Assembly (NCBI GenBank): GCA_036245525.1
Contig: BTPG01000003.1
Span: forward strand, 156,963,080 to 157,027,079
DNA length: 64,000 nucleotides
Direction of reading: 5' to 3'
DNA from: Semisulcospira habei
Lineage: Eukaryota; Mollusca; Gastropoda; Semisulcospiridae
Shown one piece after another: positions 52,908 to 63,762 of the stretch. The notes under the pieces were generated by a model. The model was not told where the DNA came from. It did no database searches and worked only from the letters and a program-made list of their open reading frames with translations. The position numbers were made by a program, and so were the translations under genes. Numbering within the stretch: position 1 is the stretch's first letter; every line of letters starts with the position of its first letter.

Positions 52908-53085
52908 CTGCTCACTGCCGAGAAAAACTGAACACTACCAAGTGCAAGAGGTATAGATCTTCAAGAGCCCCCCCCCCCCCCCCCAGTTGGAGGGGCTCAT
53001 CATGGTCTGTGCCTCTTCCTGAGATCCATCTGTGTCCATGTTTCTTGAACGGCCAGTTGTGTCTTTTGGTCGTTGAATGAACGAA
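52908..53085. mobile_element. Family C palindrome with poly-C apex
   Basis: CTCACTGCCGAGAAAAACTG, GCAAGAGGTATAGATCTTCA, about 18 C at the apex (52969-52984) and GGGGCTCATCATGGTCTG. Confidence 0.75.
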
Positions 53086-53215
53086 GACATCAGAAAAGAA
53101 ATACAGAAACGAAATAAATCCCTCGCTCCCTCCCTCCCCCCTCCCCCCCCCCCCCCAAACACACACACACAGACACCCCGCCCCATAACCTTAACTTTAT
53201 AAAGGGGGAGGATTA

Positions 53216-53216
<1 letters not shown>

Positions 53217-53272
<56 letters not shown>
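53217..53272. repeat. (CA)n microsatellite
   Basis: About 55 bp of CA. Confidence 0.95.
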
Positions 53273-53273
<1 letters not shown>

Positions 53274-53383
53274 GGCACACAGTGCACGCATACGCAGTAA
53301 AACGAACGAAAGTGTCATTGGCAATTAACGTCCCAGACTTGACTGAGCGCCTGCAGGAGTCCGTGAAGCAAATCCCTGGAGCC

Positions 53384-53437
53384 AGTTGCATGAGTGCGCT
53401 TAGTGGCTTGTACAGGACTAAGCTCACTTATGCAGAT
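53384..53437. mobile_element. Family I palindrome, internally deleted
   Basis: AGTTGCATGAGTGCGCTTAG joined directly to CTTGTACAGGACTAAGCTCA; the whole apex is missing. Confidence 0.7.
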
Positions 53438-53690
53438 AATCCCTGCTCTGTACAACAAGCGTAGCCCGTGTTTCACACATGCAGCAAGCACAACCCATTT
53501 ACTAACGGCCGCCACCCATGTCGGTCATGGCAATGGGGATCAATAGACAGGGGGCACGTTGTCAGTCACCCACCACTCTGCAAACAGACAGATTCACATG
53601 AGCCTTTGCAGTCACATCCAAGACTCACAGGAACCTACATCTCCGAGACCGGTTCCAGCTGCTCCGGAGACTGCGGCCGTCACTGACTGA

Positions 53691-53873
53691 CCCCTTCACT
53701 GTCGAGGAAAACTGAACACTACTGCAGTAACTGCAAGATCATGAGCCCCCGCAATTGCGGGGCTCATGAGGATCTATGCCTCTTGTTAAACCACTTCGTT
53801 CATTTGGCGGTTCAGTTTGACGTTGAATTTATAACTGATGAGTTCGAAAACAGCAATCTCAGTCACTGACTGG
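53691..53873. mobile_element. Family C palindrome
   Basis: CCCCTTCACTGTCGAGGAAA, centre GAGCCCCCGCAATTGCGGGG, then ATGAGGATCTATGCCTCTTG. Part of the left arm (GGCATAGATCCT) is deleted. Confidence 0.75.
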
Positions 53874-54269
53874 TACTTAAGGAATTGGGGATGTAGCAGA
53901 CTGAACAAGGAGAGAGGTGAGTGAGAACAACAACTGTAAGGACCTTACCAGCCGTACACCTCCTATCACCCACTGATTCCCTTGCGGATGTGGAGAAGTA
54001 AATGGGGGTCGACCTCTGCGAGCAGGAGTGAGCCCGCACAGCTTATCATCTGTGGAATCTAGGCCTCTGGCAGATGGGAGAAGCTGGGCGACTGGTTGTG
54101 TCCACGTTTGACCTGCTGCTAGCGTGGAGTCTGACAAACGACGGTATTAGGGGATCGCGCGGATGAGTGGTGCCGCTATCACAGCGCGGCCACTCTACAT
54201 CGGTAAACACGCAACACAGGATGGACTCGGAGGGATAGCATCTTTATATATATATCGACAACTCCAGGA

Positions 54270-54348
54270 ACTGTGCGTGCGTGCGTGCGCGTGCGTGCGT
54301 GCGCGCGCGCGCGTGCGTGTGTGTGCGTCTGTGTGCGTGCGTGTGTGG
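54270..54348. repeat. (GTGC)n/(GC)n/(GT)n compound microsatellite
   Basis: TGCGTGCGTGCGCGTGCGTG, then GCGCGC and GTGTGTGCG variants. Confidence 0.9.
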
Positions 54349-54456
54349 CGGAGTGTGTATGCTCCGCTCCGGCAACCGACATCTGCCTCTGCGCACTTAC
54401 ATCTTTTTTTGTGTCTCTTTTTCCTTTTCACTCTGCCAGCGGAACGACCGTAACCG

Positions 54457-54645
54457 ATCCATCCCTGACACTCTGCAGCAGGATGTGGATCGACCATGAC
54501 AGTTCAAGGGTGGTGCCAGAATAGCTTGGCGCCTGTAGGCGCCAAGCTATTCTGGCACCACCCTTGAACTATCATGATCATGGGCAATCTGCCTCCTGCA
54601 AAGTATTCTCCAGAGACAAACTCCCAACTTTGAGGCTGGCGACCT
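54457..54645. mobile_element. Family B palindromic MITE
   Basis: CCATCCCTGACACTCTGCAG, arms GACAGTTCAAGGGTGGTGCC and GGCACCACCCTTGAACTATC, centre GGCGCCTGTAGGCGCC, right flank TCTCCAGAGACAAACTCCCA. Confidence 0.88.
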
Positions 54646-54745
54646 TTTAAAGGTAAAATATGTCAAACACCTAGATTAAAATTTTCAGTAGAGTGCACCA
54701 GCTGTTTTGAAAGAATCAGTATCTTTCTCAGTCAACGCGAGTCAC

Positions 54746-54852
54746 GTATACTGAGGAGCAACTGCAAGAAATGCGACATTTTTGGATCCACCGGAAACGC
54801 GTGTGTTTCCGATGATTAAAAAAATGTCGCATTTCTTTTGCTCCTCAGTATA
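54746..54852. mobile_element. Family F palindrome (TA-type)
   Basis: GTATACTGAGGAGCAACTGC, AAGAAATGCGACATTTTTGG, then AAAAAAATGTCGCATTTCTT and TTGCTCCTCAGTATA. Both arms carry GAGGAG/CTCCTC where the copy at 26231 has GACGAG/CTCGTC. Confidence 0.85.
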
Positions 54853-55465
54853 TTTTGTCTGCCAGGATACGTTGAAACAGTGTGGACGTGCCTCATGGAC
54901 TGACGCGTGTTTTTGACCGCCCATACGGGATTTGCGGCACTATAACGGCCCCACACTCCATCCCCTCCCCTCCGCCCCACTCCCCCTACCCTCCGCCCCA
55001 CTCCGCCTACCCTCCACCCCACTCTTTCACGCCCCCAGTCCACCCTGCCAGCTGTACCGACATCCCACAAGAATTACTCTGTATCGACGCAAAAGCGAGT
55101 GGACGGTTCAAAGACAAAGCTATGCGTGCTTAAAAAACAACAACAAAAAAATGACTTATTTTATATCTGAAATCTGTGGGATAATAATTATGTCAACCTT
55201 CATGTCATCAAAACACTCAATGATAGCCCAGAACCATAACAGTTTTAACACTGAGCTCCAACAGTATTCTGTGCGGTCCTAATTAAGAATCTCGGGTTAC
55301 GGTCTCGCAGAATTTTCACATTTCTACCAGTACAGTACACCCCGTTTTGGGTCGTTTTTTTTTTTTTAATAATTTATTTATCTTTTACTGAAAGTTTTTA
55401 AATTTGAAATAATTGTCATTTACTATGGGTGTGTTTTTTCCCCCGTATAGTTAGTTTTATTATAG

Positions 55466-55552
55466 TCCTTTGGCTGTCGGTAGCGGTTTTTAGTCGCGAT
55501 GATTCCTGCAGGAATCACTGATCGCAACTAAAACCCGCTACCGAACCCAAAG
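55466..55552. mobile_element. Family D palindrome
   Basis: CTTTGGCTGTCGGTAGCGGT, centre GATTCCTGCAGGAATCACTG, right arm CAACTAAAACCCGCTACCGA. Confidence 0.85.
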
Positions 55553-55709
55553 GGGCAGAACCGTCCACTCGCTTTGCGTTGATACTACGCGAGAGTGTTC
55601 AAAGCGTGAAAGCCGGTGTTTCCGCCGTCCTCGTGTCATCAAAGAGCCAGTGAGTGGGGTCCTTCCGCTGGTGACTGTCAGGCGTGCGGCCATTGTACGG
55701 CGTGCTGGG

Positions 55710-55803
55710 CACTTACTGAGACACCACGCACTCTCTACAGATACAGCATGACGTAAATCGTTTGATTCGTGTCTGTTTAATCTCCATAGCAGATCCTAAG
55801 CAC
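55710..55803. repeat. Arm of a distant inverted repeat (partner at 58659)
   Basis: GCACTTACTGAGACACCACG through GATTCGTGTCTGTTTAATCT to TCCTAAGCACC. The reverse complement lies at 58659-58759 with very few differences. Confidence 0.88.
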
Positions 55804-55911
55804 CTTCGGGTCTGCGCAACCCGAGAATCACGTCAACAAATGGCATCGTAATTCCTATTCAACGGTTGGCCAGAATGTGATATACCGTGTCCGACTGAGC
55901 TGTTTTTAACA

Positions 55912-55981
55912 GTTAACCCTTTGCGTGTCGGTTTTAGGCGCGATGATTCCTAAAACCGTTACTGGTACGCAAAGGGTTAAC
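55912..55981. mobile_element. Family D palindrome, shortened
   Basis: GTTAACCCTTTGCGTGTCGG to GTACGCAAAGGGTTAAC. The perfect GTTAAC at both ends gives the clearest TTAA boundary of family D. Confidence 0.85.
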
Positions 55982-56256
55982 ATACTACGCCGTAGGTAGT
56001 GCTGGAAAGAAAATGCCACAACTAGAGATTGTTTTGTTGCTTTATTTTTTTTCAACACACTAAACACATTTAGTCTTCATAACTTTATTCATGAGTAAAT
56101 TATTCTTTTTTATTTTTTTAAATGGGCTTTGACTTCCGGTCATCATGCACAGGTAAATTTTCCCCCAAGATTCCGTTTGCGGTGGGCGTACATATGGGGT
56201 GTGTGCGCGCAGGTCAGTGGTTATGCCCCCTACCGGCCACCCACTCCTTAAACCAC

Positions 56257-56595
56257 CTCCATAGGTCGGTTAGTTCGGGTTTTACGTCCACAGCACCGAG
56301 GTGATCACGGACGGCCCTGACGGGCGGGTTATGGGGGACAGGGAAATCTATTGCCTATGCAGTACGCCCTGAACACTGATCAACTCAGGCGCACTCCAAC
56401 TGTGCCACTTTGATTTACCAGGACCTTTCAACGCCGAACGGACATGCTATTGAACAAATCCGTTTTTTCCCTGGATTGAGAGTCCAGCTACCGTGGCCGG
56501 GACGGGATTCGAACCCACGACCCGTCGATTCCCTTCGCTCTCCTACTCCGACGTTTAACCGCCTAAGCTATTTCGGACTCATAACTCCATAGGTC
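56257..56595 (-). mobile_element. tRNA-derived SINE with 11-bp target duplication
   Basis: The duplication CTCCATAGGTC (56257-56267 and 56585-56595) bounds a 317-bp insert. On the minus strand the head reads TAGCTTAGGCGG (box A) and later GGTTCGAATCC (box B), about 50 bp apart, a complete pol III promoter. A tRNA-unrelated body follows, ending TGGACGTAAAACCCGAACTA then ACC. The open frame at 56410-56592 is incidental. Confidence 0.9.
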
Positions 56596-56739
56596 ACCGC
56601 CGCCATCCCATTATATAGCCATGAATATGGCGGGCCTGGCAAACACGCCAACCCATTCTCCCGCATACGTACTAAAACCCCATTATTCTCTTATTTCTTG
56701 CGCCAGCCGTCAACACTGTCCGTCACGGAGTCTGATGCA

Positions 56740-56822
56740 ACACAGCAGAAGATTGGGCGACTGACCGTGATAGTTCAGGGTTCGTGCCAGGCGCCAAGCT
56801 AATCTGGCACAAACACTGAAAT
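56740..56822. mobile_element. Family B/A palindrome, truncated
   Basis: GACCGTGATAGTTCAGGGTT then CGTGCCAGGCGCCAAGCTAA and AAACACTGAAATA; most of the left inner arm is deleted. Confidence 0.6.
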
Positions 56823-57160
56823 ATAGGGCGGCTCGGGAAGCTCAGTGACCCCATCACGCTAATCGTGGCGGCCATCTTGAGAGGACTTTACGCGACTACG
56901 GGCGCTCATAGGGAAATCGCTGTCATGACAGTGTCAGAAAAGTCCTGACGTGCTATAGGCAACGCAAGTCTTGCCATCGCCGTAGGAAACCGCTAACCAG
57001 AAAATGTTTTTGTTTGTTTCCAAAGAGGAAAAAAACATAAAGAAAAACGTGTTGAAACACTACTTCGCTACTATCTGAAGGCTATCGCATCCTCTTAAGA
57101 TGGCGGCTGACGCACCGACGCTCCTAGGCAACTGACGTGGGGAACTTCCCAAGCCCTATA
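56823..57160 (-). mobile_element. Family R MITE, uninterrupted copy
   Basis: TATAGGGCGGCTCGGGAAGC to GGAACTTCCCAAGCCCTATA. Its sequence GCAACGCAAGTCTTGCCATC is the empty counterpart of the insertion at 6727-7222. Confidence 0.85.
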
Positions 57161-57900
57161 GTCACAGTTGATCTAGCTCCTTCAATTGTCATGTAGCCGT
57201 CACTGGACAACCTTTCATATAAAAGATAGGATCATCCATGCCCACAGAGTCCTTTTATATGAAGTGACATGCATCATAACGTTTTCAGATTGTCCTCGCC
57301 GTCAATGAAGGAGCAATACCTCTTTCTTTGACCTGATTCTGATGTTCAAATAACTCTTAATGAAAAAGCCTCGCAGATCTGCAGATGCCTCAGTGAGATT
57401 TGTAAGGGGTGCAGTGCATACGCATCACTGGTTTGGAAAACGTGATTTGTTATGGCATCAGTAATACTTTTGTTTTTACGGTGTCTACTTAACTGTCAAT
57501 GAGTATCCCTTTGGCGTCTTGCACACCATACACCTTGATTTACGTCTTCCTCCTTCAAATTCTAGTGTCTCAGTTCATTGTTTAGTCCTACGCGAAAGTA
57601 GTGCAAGTAGTGATTGAGCCCCAGTGTACCGTAGCCGGTTGGCAAACGGTATATGGCGTCGTTTTCAGTCGAGAGCGAACATTCCAACACTTCTTGCTGT
57701 TTACTAGACATTAGGCGCAAATTAGACAACTGTTTGAATTTACGCCGGGCGGCCATTGTTTTAATTTTTTTTTTTTAGCTGAAAATGTCTGCGAACAGCA
57801 ACGCAACGTGACAATTGCGCTCACGGTTTCAGGCATTTGCCCGTAGCGACAAGGAAAAGGGATGCACTACTTCCGCATAAAACAACTAACTGGTACTCCT
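57161..57900. other. Stretch with no recognised feature
   Basis: Unique-looking DNA. Short ORF at 57562-57756 (minus; MAARRKFKQLSNLRL start) has no recognised domain or splice support. Confidence 0.4.
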
Positions 57901-57942
57901 TCCCCTCCCACCTACACACAGTGACGTCCGTCGCTATATCTA

Positions 57943-58006
57943 TGCTGGTCTGTGATTCTGGACATTGCGGCTATAGGCCGCAATGTCCAGAATCACAGAC
58001 CAGCAC
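57943..58006. mobile_element. Family G palindrome, perfect
   Basis: TGCTGGTCTGTGATTCTGGA then CATTGCGGC, loop TATAG-like, and the exact mirror to CAGACCAGCA. It differs from the copy at 16001 by paired changes (TTTTGG/CCAAAA versus TTCTGG/CCAGAA, ATTACGG/CCGTAAG versus ATTGCGG/CCGCAAT). Confidence 0.92.
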
Positions 58007-58445
58007 ACATGGGGGGAGGGGGGGGGGTATCATTGATGTTGGTTGTGCTGACTGGTGGATCGGCAATGTCATTGCAAGTGACACCAGAATGCCACTGTAT
58101 CTGGTGTGTCCCACGCCGCCACCAGCCTAAAGCCCTCGTGATGGACGGCCTCTACAATAACCCCCTCCTTGCGCCACTCACGGCACGCACTCCAGCCGAC
58201 ACAACAATTCCCGGCCGCTACTAGCGCGGCCAACAATTGACACACAGGGAACCAGCCCGTCGACAAGAGAGATAAAACAGAGGACGAGAGAAGTGCCTAC
58301 TGATGGTGTAAGATGTAGGCTACACCCTCGGTCTGGGGAAGGCACTGGGTGATCGCCAACTGGGAGTTGCAAATCCCTGTGCTGCTGACATAAACTTTAG
58401 AAGCGCACAAAATTTCTCAGAATTCATTACTTTAGAAGTGCAGAA

Positions 58446-58548
<103 letters not shown>

Positions 58549-58658
58549 ATGACAATGACAATGATTCTTTAGTTTTACAACGGTGAAAGTTTTGGTGAAA
58601 CCATTTTTCGAACTTGTCGTTGCTAATCTACTTTACATATATGATGCACAGATCACAA

Positions 58659-58759
58659 AGGTGCCGCTTAGGATCTGCGATGGAGATTAAACAGACACGA
58701 ATCAAACGATTTACGTCATGCTGTATCTGTAGAGAGTGCGTGGTGTCTCAGTAAGTGCA
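58659..58759. repeat. Arm of a distant inverted repeat (partner at 55710)
   Basis: AGGTGCCGCTTAGGATCTGC through AACAGACACGAATCAAACGA to GTGTCTCAGTAAGTGC. Confidence 0.88.
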
Positions 58760-58827
58760 CAAATCACAAATCACAAAATACTATCTTTAAATTGAGAAAA
58801 ACAAAATATAAAACGAACAAAAAATTG

Positions 58828-59025
<198 letters not shown>

Positions 59026-59089
59026 CAACACATAGTGTACTTGAAAACTGCAAAGAGCGAGTTGCAAGAAGTAATAGCCTTTGAGTTTG

Positions 59090-59126
59090 ACATTCTAAAA
59101 TCGGCTGCAGCCGATTTTAAAATTTG
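59090..59126. repeat. Small palindrome O
   Basis: ATTCTAAAATCGGCTGCAGC then CGATTTTAAAAT. One arm (GACATTCTAAAATCGGCT) also occurs alone at 45028-45045. Confidence 0.8.
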
Positions 59127-59173
59127 AAGGCCGTTGCTGGCTACTGTTTCCACAGGGGTGCCCAAAACCACGA

Positions 59174-59287
59174 CCATCACCCACCATCCACCCACCCCGT
59201 CCTCACCCCCCTTCCTCCCCCCTCCTCCCCCCCCCCCTCACCCCCCCCCCCCCCCATTCCCCCTCGTCCCCTCCCCCCACCTCCCCG
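59174..59287. repeat. C-rich low-complexity tract
   Basis: Runs of C with interspersed T and A, including stretches of 9-12 C near 59228 and 59243. Confidence 0.9.
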
Positions 59288-59651
59288 GTCTGTAAGCGGA
59301 CGACCGGAATTTAATGCACTCCGCACAAACAAAACAAGATGAGTTCGTACTGCGATATGTGCAGCACCCAAGCACCCGATGGCTCGCAGCAAAACTACAG
59401 TGTGTACAGCTGTTACCGTAGCCAACAAAATCTAGGCCAAAATCCATGCTCTTTCTCTGTCTAAGCTGTCTGTCCTGCTGTTTCTGTGGGACGTTCAAAC
59501 TCCAGTAGGTCTTACTCCTAGTTCCATGATCCCCATCTCCTTCTCGTCTGGTTCTGCTGCTGCTGCTAGAAAGGCGGCACGGCTAAATAATCGATGCGAG
59601 CCGTGACGTACATATTGGATTCAGCTGTTACTCAACGCAGCCTGGTGAGCT

Positions 59652-59735
59652 TAAACCCTTTGGCTGTCGGTAGCGCTTTTTGTCGTGCATAATAGTCGCG
59701 ACAAAAAGAGCTACTGATCGACAGCAATCGGGTTA
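59652..59735. mobile_element. Family D palindrome, apex shortened
   Basis: AACCCTTTGGCTGTCGGTAG, TTTTTGTCG facing CGACAAAAAGAGCTACTGAT; the central GATTCCTGCAGGAATC is lost. Confidence 0.8.
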
Positions 59736-59858
59736 GTCCTAAATTTGTGAATTGTCCATCCTCAGAAGACAAGCTACCTATACAATATCAGTTCCGGAGA
59801 AGAAAAAAAAACCGTCAAACTATTATAGGAAAGTACCGAAACAGCTTGGTTCCTCTAG

Positions 59859-59992
59859 ACCATGACAGTTCAAGGAAGGTACAAAGTAGCAATACTAGGC
59901 ATCTTGAAGGCACCAAACTATTCTGCCACAACGCTTGAACCTTTAATGGTCGATGCATTTTGTGTTGTGGACTGTGTCAGGTTGAATGGGTT
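59859..59992. mobile_element. Family B palindrome, diverged
   Basis: ACCATGACAGTTCAAGGAAG, CACCAAACTATTCTGCCACA, CTTGAACCTTTAATGGTCGA and right end GGTTGAATGGGTTAA. Confidence 0.65.
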
Positions 59993-60173
59993 AACTCATT
60001 AAGCCTTGAGGATAAATTACACATTTTAGAAATATCCTCTGATGTCTACGTCGCAGTTCTGGAGACAGATTGACCATGATCGGTATAGCTTGGCGCCAAG
60101 CAATTCTGACACCACTCATGAATTATCACGGTCTATCCACATCCTGTTGTAGTGTGTAAGGGTTTTATGGGTA
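59993..60173. mobile_element. Family B palindrome
   Basis: CTCATTAAGCCTTGAGG start, ATTGACCATGATCGGTATAG, centre CTTGGCGCCAAG, then CACTCATGAATTATCACGGT and end GGGTTTTATGGGTAA. The two B elements share the TTAACTCATTAA junction at 59989-60000. Confidence 0.7.
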
Positions 60174-60236
60174 AGTGTATGAGTATGGGTGGATCAGTGA
60201 CTGACAAGCGTCCTGTACCTGGCTATGCCGACTCAC

Positions 60237-60284
60237 CTGCCACACCCTCATAGTCCCACCACGTGGCCCACGGCGAGTTGGAGC
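60237..60284 (-). CDS. CA10: CA10/CA11-like carbonic-anhydrase-related protein, exon 2 (first seen)
   Basis: 48 bp reading (x)SNSPWATWWDYEGVA plus one base of a split Gly. W(W)xYxxV is the start of the CA-like domain in CA10-type proteins, just before the WGLxN block of exon 3. Acceptor TTTGTGTATTGCAG, donor CAG/GTGAGT, phase 2 in and phase 1 out. The signal-peptide exon expected upstream (to the right) was not recognised and may be outside the window. CA10-type proteins are secreted and bind neurexins in vertebrates; that role here is inferred. Confidence 0.82.
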
Positions 60285-60317
60285 CTGCAATACACAAACA
60301 AGGGCTGTTAGACATTG

Positions 60318-60363
60318 ACAGGAATCATCGCGACCGAAAGCGCTACCGTCAGCCAAAGAGTTC
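60318..60363. mobile_element. Family D right half
   Basis: CAGGAATCATCGCGACCGAA then AGCGCTACCGTCAGCCAAAG; it ends about 33 bp upstream of the exon 2 acceptor. Confidence 0.75.
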
Positions 60364-60468
60364 AGTCGTTAACCTTTGCAGTTTGACATTTACTCCAGCG
60401 GTATACTTTTCTTCAAAGCAGATTCGCATTATATAACGCCACACAGAAAACTACGATCTGGACATCTC

Positions 60469-60673
60469 AACCCTTTCACCGCCGAGAAGAAAATAATACT
60501 ACGCAAATGCAAGAGGTAGTAGATCCTCATGAGCCCCCGCAACTGCAGAGTCTCATGAGGATCTATGCCTATTGCTGAAACTACTTTATTTCCATGTTCC
60601 CGTTACGGCTGGAGATCTCTGACGTTGAATTTCCAGAAACACAGTCTGTGTCCACTGGCAGTGAAGGGGTTAA
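60469..60673. mobile_element. Family C palindromic MITE, complete
   Basis: AACCCTTTCACCGCCGAGAA to CCACTGGCAGTGAAGGGGTT then AAT; hairpin CCTCATGAGCCCCCGCAACT. Confidence 0.85.
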
Positions 60674-60708
60674 TATCTCTCATCTTGATCCAAATGGGGT
60701 TGATATAT

Positions 60709-60717
60709 GTGTGTGTG

Positions 60718-60791
<74 letters not shown>

Positions 60792-60845
60792 CTCAATAGG
60801 CCAGAACAGTTCTATGCATTTTTTTTTTTTTTTTTTTTTTTTTTT
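60709..60845. repeat. (GT)n and poly-T
   Basis: (GT)n at 60709-60788 with one TGTTG interruption; T run at 60820-60846. Confidence 0.95.
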
Positions 60846-60985
60846 ACTGAAACACGTTTAAATGCAGATATGCCTGATGTCTCCATCAATTTTCAACGAT
60901 TTTCGGTAGTTAGACGAGATCCTATAACTCAAAGGTAAATAGGGCTAGCGGGTTATATTCACCACACTTTACAGAGAATAGCACA

Positions 60986-61046
60986 ATTAGTTTGTTAGTT
61001 ATTTGGTTTAACGCCGAGCAGGCAACTAAGGCCATCTCACGTCGGC
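60986..61046 (-). mobile_element. Truncated SINE/LINE tail (as at 37284)
   Basis: Minus strand: ACGTGAGATGGCCTTAGTTG, CCTGCTCGGCGTTAAACC, then AAATAACTAACAAACTAA. Confidence 0.75.
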
Positions 61047-61615
61047 ACAGAATAGCACGCAGACGCGAGGATCTGGAAACAACAGAGATAGAATTTTATC
61101 TGGCTTGAGCTAAACGTTTCCCACATCCATTCGTTACTCATAGGATATTTGTTTTGCGAACCTGCTGCAATTTTTGAATGGCATGATAACTTCTGCGCAT
61201 GTTCGACTAAATCTGCAAAAGTGCAACATAAATCATTCTAATGGGTGCTTTCAACATGCTTTTCTTAAACTACATGATGTACGGGACTCAAGAATCACAC
61301 TTCCTGGGCTGACCCAGTTTATTCAGTCATCTGCCAGAATCACGCCATCAAAGACAACTCTGAGAGATCCTATATACATCACAAAACCAGAAGCCATCGA
61401 TAATACGACTATAGGCAATCTCAGCATTAGTGACCGCTCTCTAATCAGTTGTGTTTGATCAGTTACTATGAAACTTCTTCAAGTTAACCCCTTCACTGCC
61501 GAGAAAAAAATTGAACACGATCCAAATGCAAGAGCCCCGGGCGCGGATCAGTTACCTCGCGGAAAGGGGTGGGGGTGGGGGGGTTCAACTGTTTGTTTGA
61601 GGCCTTCAACCTGAC

Positions 61616-61831
61616 ATAACTCATTCTACCCCAACACCGAAATCCCCAAATGTTACCGTTGTCCTCTGCGGACTGCACTCTAGTGCAGGACACATATCGA
61701 CCATAATAGTTCAAGGGGTGATGCCAGAATAGCTTGGCGCCCATAGGCGCCAAGCTATTCTGGCATCACCCTTGAACTATCATGGTCGATGCTTATCTTG
61801 CTGTGGTGTGTCTGGGGTAGAATGAGATAAA
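61616..61831 (+). mobile_element. Family B palindromic MITE, complete
   Basis: TAACTCATTCTACCCCAACA to TGGGGTAGAATGAGATAA. The arms AGTTCAAGGGGTGATGCCAG and CTGGCATCACCCTTGAACTA carry the matched GATGCC/GGCATC variant of this copy. Confidence 0.9.
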
Positions 61832-61918
61832 AGGCCTCTCCCGACGATAGACCTTGCTTCCAGTGGCCGAAAAATCGAAACTCTCACCACTCGCAAAGCC
61901 AAAATATCAAACAACGGG

Positions 61919-62293
61919 GATGGAGGGGGGGGGGGGGCGGCGTGGGGGGGGGGGGGGGGGTTGGAAGAAGCGTGTGCCTGTGAAACTCTCGCCAAAAATA
62001 TCATACGAGGAGGGAGAGGGGTGTGGTGGGGGGGGGGGGATCCGAAACTTCCCTTTGTTATAGCATTTTAAGGAATTTTGGGTCTGGGGGTGGTGTGTGT
62101 GTGTTGGTGTGTGTGTGTGGTGTGGGGGGGGGGGGGGTTGGAAGAAGCGTGTGCCTGTGAAAACTCTCTCCAAAAATATCATACGAGGAGGGAGGGGGGT
62201 GGGGGGGGGGGTAGAAACTTCCCTTTGTCAAGTTATAGCATTTTAAAGAATTTTGGGTCTGGGGGTGGTGTGTGTGTGTGGGGGGGGGGGGAG
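61919..62293. repeat. G-rich tandem duplication, period about 177 bp
   Basis: TTGGAAGAAGCGTGTGCCTG starts at 61961 and 62138. Each is followed by AAAAATATCATACGAGGAGG, a long G run, AACTTCCCTTTGT and GAATTTTGGGTCTGGGGGTG. Confidence 0.9.
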
Positions 62294-62303
62294 GGGGCAC
62301 ATG

Positions 62304-62712
62304 AGGATAATAATAATAATAATTACGGTATTTATAATGCGCTTATCTTATAATAATTATAACTCTAAGCGCGCACTCACAACTCGCACACGCATGCGCA
62401 CGCTTTAGACAATGACTCACGTACCACAAATACATTACGACAGTCAGCTTGGGGTGGGGAATGTGGTGATACAGTGCTAGAACTGTTGCCAGGTGAGTTT
62501 TGAGGGCGGATTGGAAGGAGGAGAAAGAGTGTTTCTGACGGAGAGAGAGAGTGGGAGAATGTTCCAGGTGGATGGACCGTAGACGGAGAAGGAGCGGGGG
62601 CCGAAAGTGCTGAGTTTGGTGCGGGGGATGTGGAGGCGGAGAGGGTCGGAAGCGGAGCGGAGGGAGCGGGGAGGAGTGTAGGGGTGAAGTAAGTTGGAGA
62701 GATAGGTAGGAT
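62304..62712 (-). mobile_element. 5'-truncated CR1-like LINE, 3' end with (TAT)n tail
   Basis: The 5-bp duplication AGGAT (62304-62308 and 62708-62712) bounds a 399-bp insert. On the minus strand it codes YLSNLLHPYTPPRSLRSASD, PLRLHIPRTKLSTFGPRSFS and VYGPSTWNILPLSLSVRNTL, the C-terminal region of CR1/Rex/Jockey-type reverse transcriptases. It then ends GCGCATTATAAATACCG and ATTATTATT. Confidence 0.85.
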
Positions 62713-63033
62713 TTATGCCTCTTGCTGAGACCAATTTATATCCCCTTTTCTTGGACGGTTTGGCTTTTAGTCGTTGAGTGAACCAAGATTTAAGAAACGA
62801 AAATGTACAGTGGCAGGGAAGGGGTTAAGAAAGGAGGGCATATGCACATTACAAACAGATCTTGGAAGCACTTAAACCAAAACAAGCTGTCCTGCTATCT
62901 TTGTAATGCCTATTTTCGACAAGTAATCAAAGAGGCCGATGTAGTCTGGTATGACAATTTTTTTCCTTAGTAGGCCCTATTCTAAAGTAAAATAAGCCGC
63001 ATGCATTATAAGTCCGGAGAGCAAAACTACAGC

Positions 63034-63070
63034 TGACGTCGGCCTGAGGATCTATTGCTTAATCTATTGC
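63034..63070. mobile_element. Family E right-end fragment
   Basis: CAGCTGACGTCGGCCTGAGG then ATCTATTGCTTA. Confidence 0.5.
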
Positions 63071-63207
63071 TTACGAGATGTTTGGGTTTTTGTTTGTTTG
63101 TTTGTTTACAAGTCTGTAAACTGATTGAGTACTACAATAACGCAGATCTCGAATAACGCGGTCTGACTTTGGCTCCTGGGTACCACTATATATTAAGGCT
63201 GACCCAG

Positions 63208-63262
63208 TAAGCAAAGACCATCGGACCGAATTCAGCCGTAGTAGGCCGGCGCACGACTGTCT
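63208..63262. mobile_element. Family E left half
   Basis: CCCAGTAAGCAAAGACCATC, GGACCGAATTCAGCCGTAGT and GGCCGGCGCACGAC. Confidence 0.6.
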
Positions 63263-63439
63263 TTCCCAGACTGAGTAAGTTGTCTGGGTTAAGTTCGTAC
63301 GATTGGATTAGCGAGGCCAGGCTAACATGATCTGCGGGCTGCCATTGTTCGCGTTGTGACGGCGTTCTGGCGATAACGCGCGAGGCCCTGCTGACGGGAC
63401 ACCCTACTCGCTCTGACAAACGATGCCATCCGACCGCTC

Positions 63440-63443
<4 letters not shown>

Positions 63444-63501
<58 letters not shown>

Positions 63502-63506
63502 ACGCA

Positions 63507-63542
<36 letters not shown>
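63444..63542. repeat. (CA)n microsatellite
   Basis: About 97 bp of CA with a CACGCACCAC interruption near 63500. Confidence 0.95.
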
Positions 63543-63546
<4 letters not shown>

Positions 63547-63762
63547 CCCCGTCAGCCCGCCTTTCCATCCCTCCCATCCTCAGCCCTTAAATTGTAGTTA
63601 CATGGATTTTTGAGTTTCTATTTATCTTTTGTGGACCAAGATCGAGACTGAACTAGTCCTCAATCCGCGTGTACTGATTATTTCGGATACAGCATGCAAT
63701 TGTACTGCAAAACTCCTATTCAAAAATCCACTCCAGTCAAACGTGATTACGCAGATCAGCAC

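Larger units (their letters stand above)
61484..62828. mobile_element. Family C element split by nested insertions
   Basis: The left end TTAACCCCTTCACTGCCGAG with GATCCAAATGCAAGAG (61484-61534) and the right part (GGGGGCACATGAGGAT at 62294-62308, then TTATGCCTCTTGCTGAGACC to AGTGGCAGGGAAGGGGTTAA at 62828) belong to one element. Between them lie a family B element, a G-rich tandem duplication and a LINE fragment. Confidence 0.75.

Noticed and set aside
56410..56592. Small protein gene (MIYQDLSTPNGH start)
   Set aside because: It lies within the tRNA-derived SINE on the opposite strand and includes the antisense of boxes A and B.
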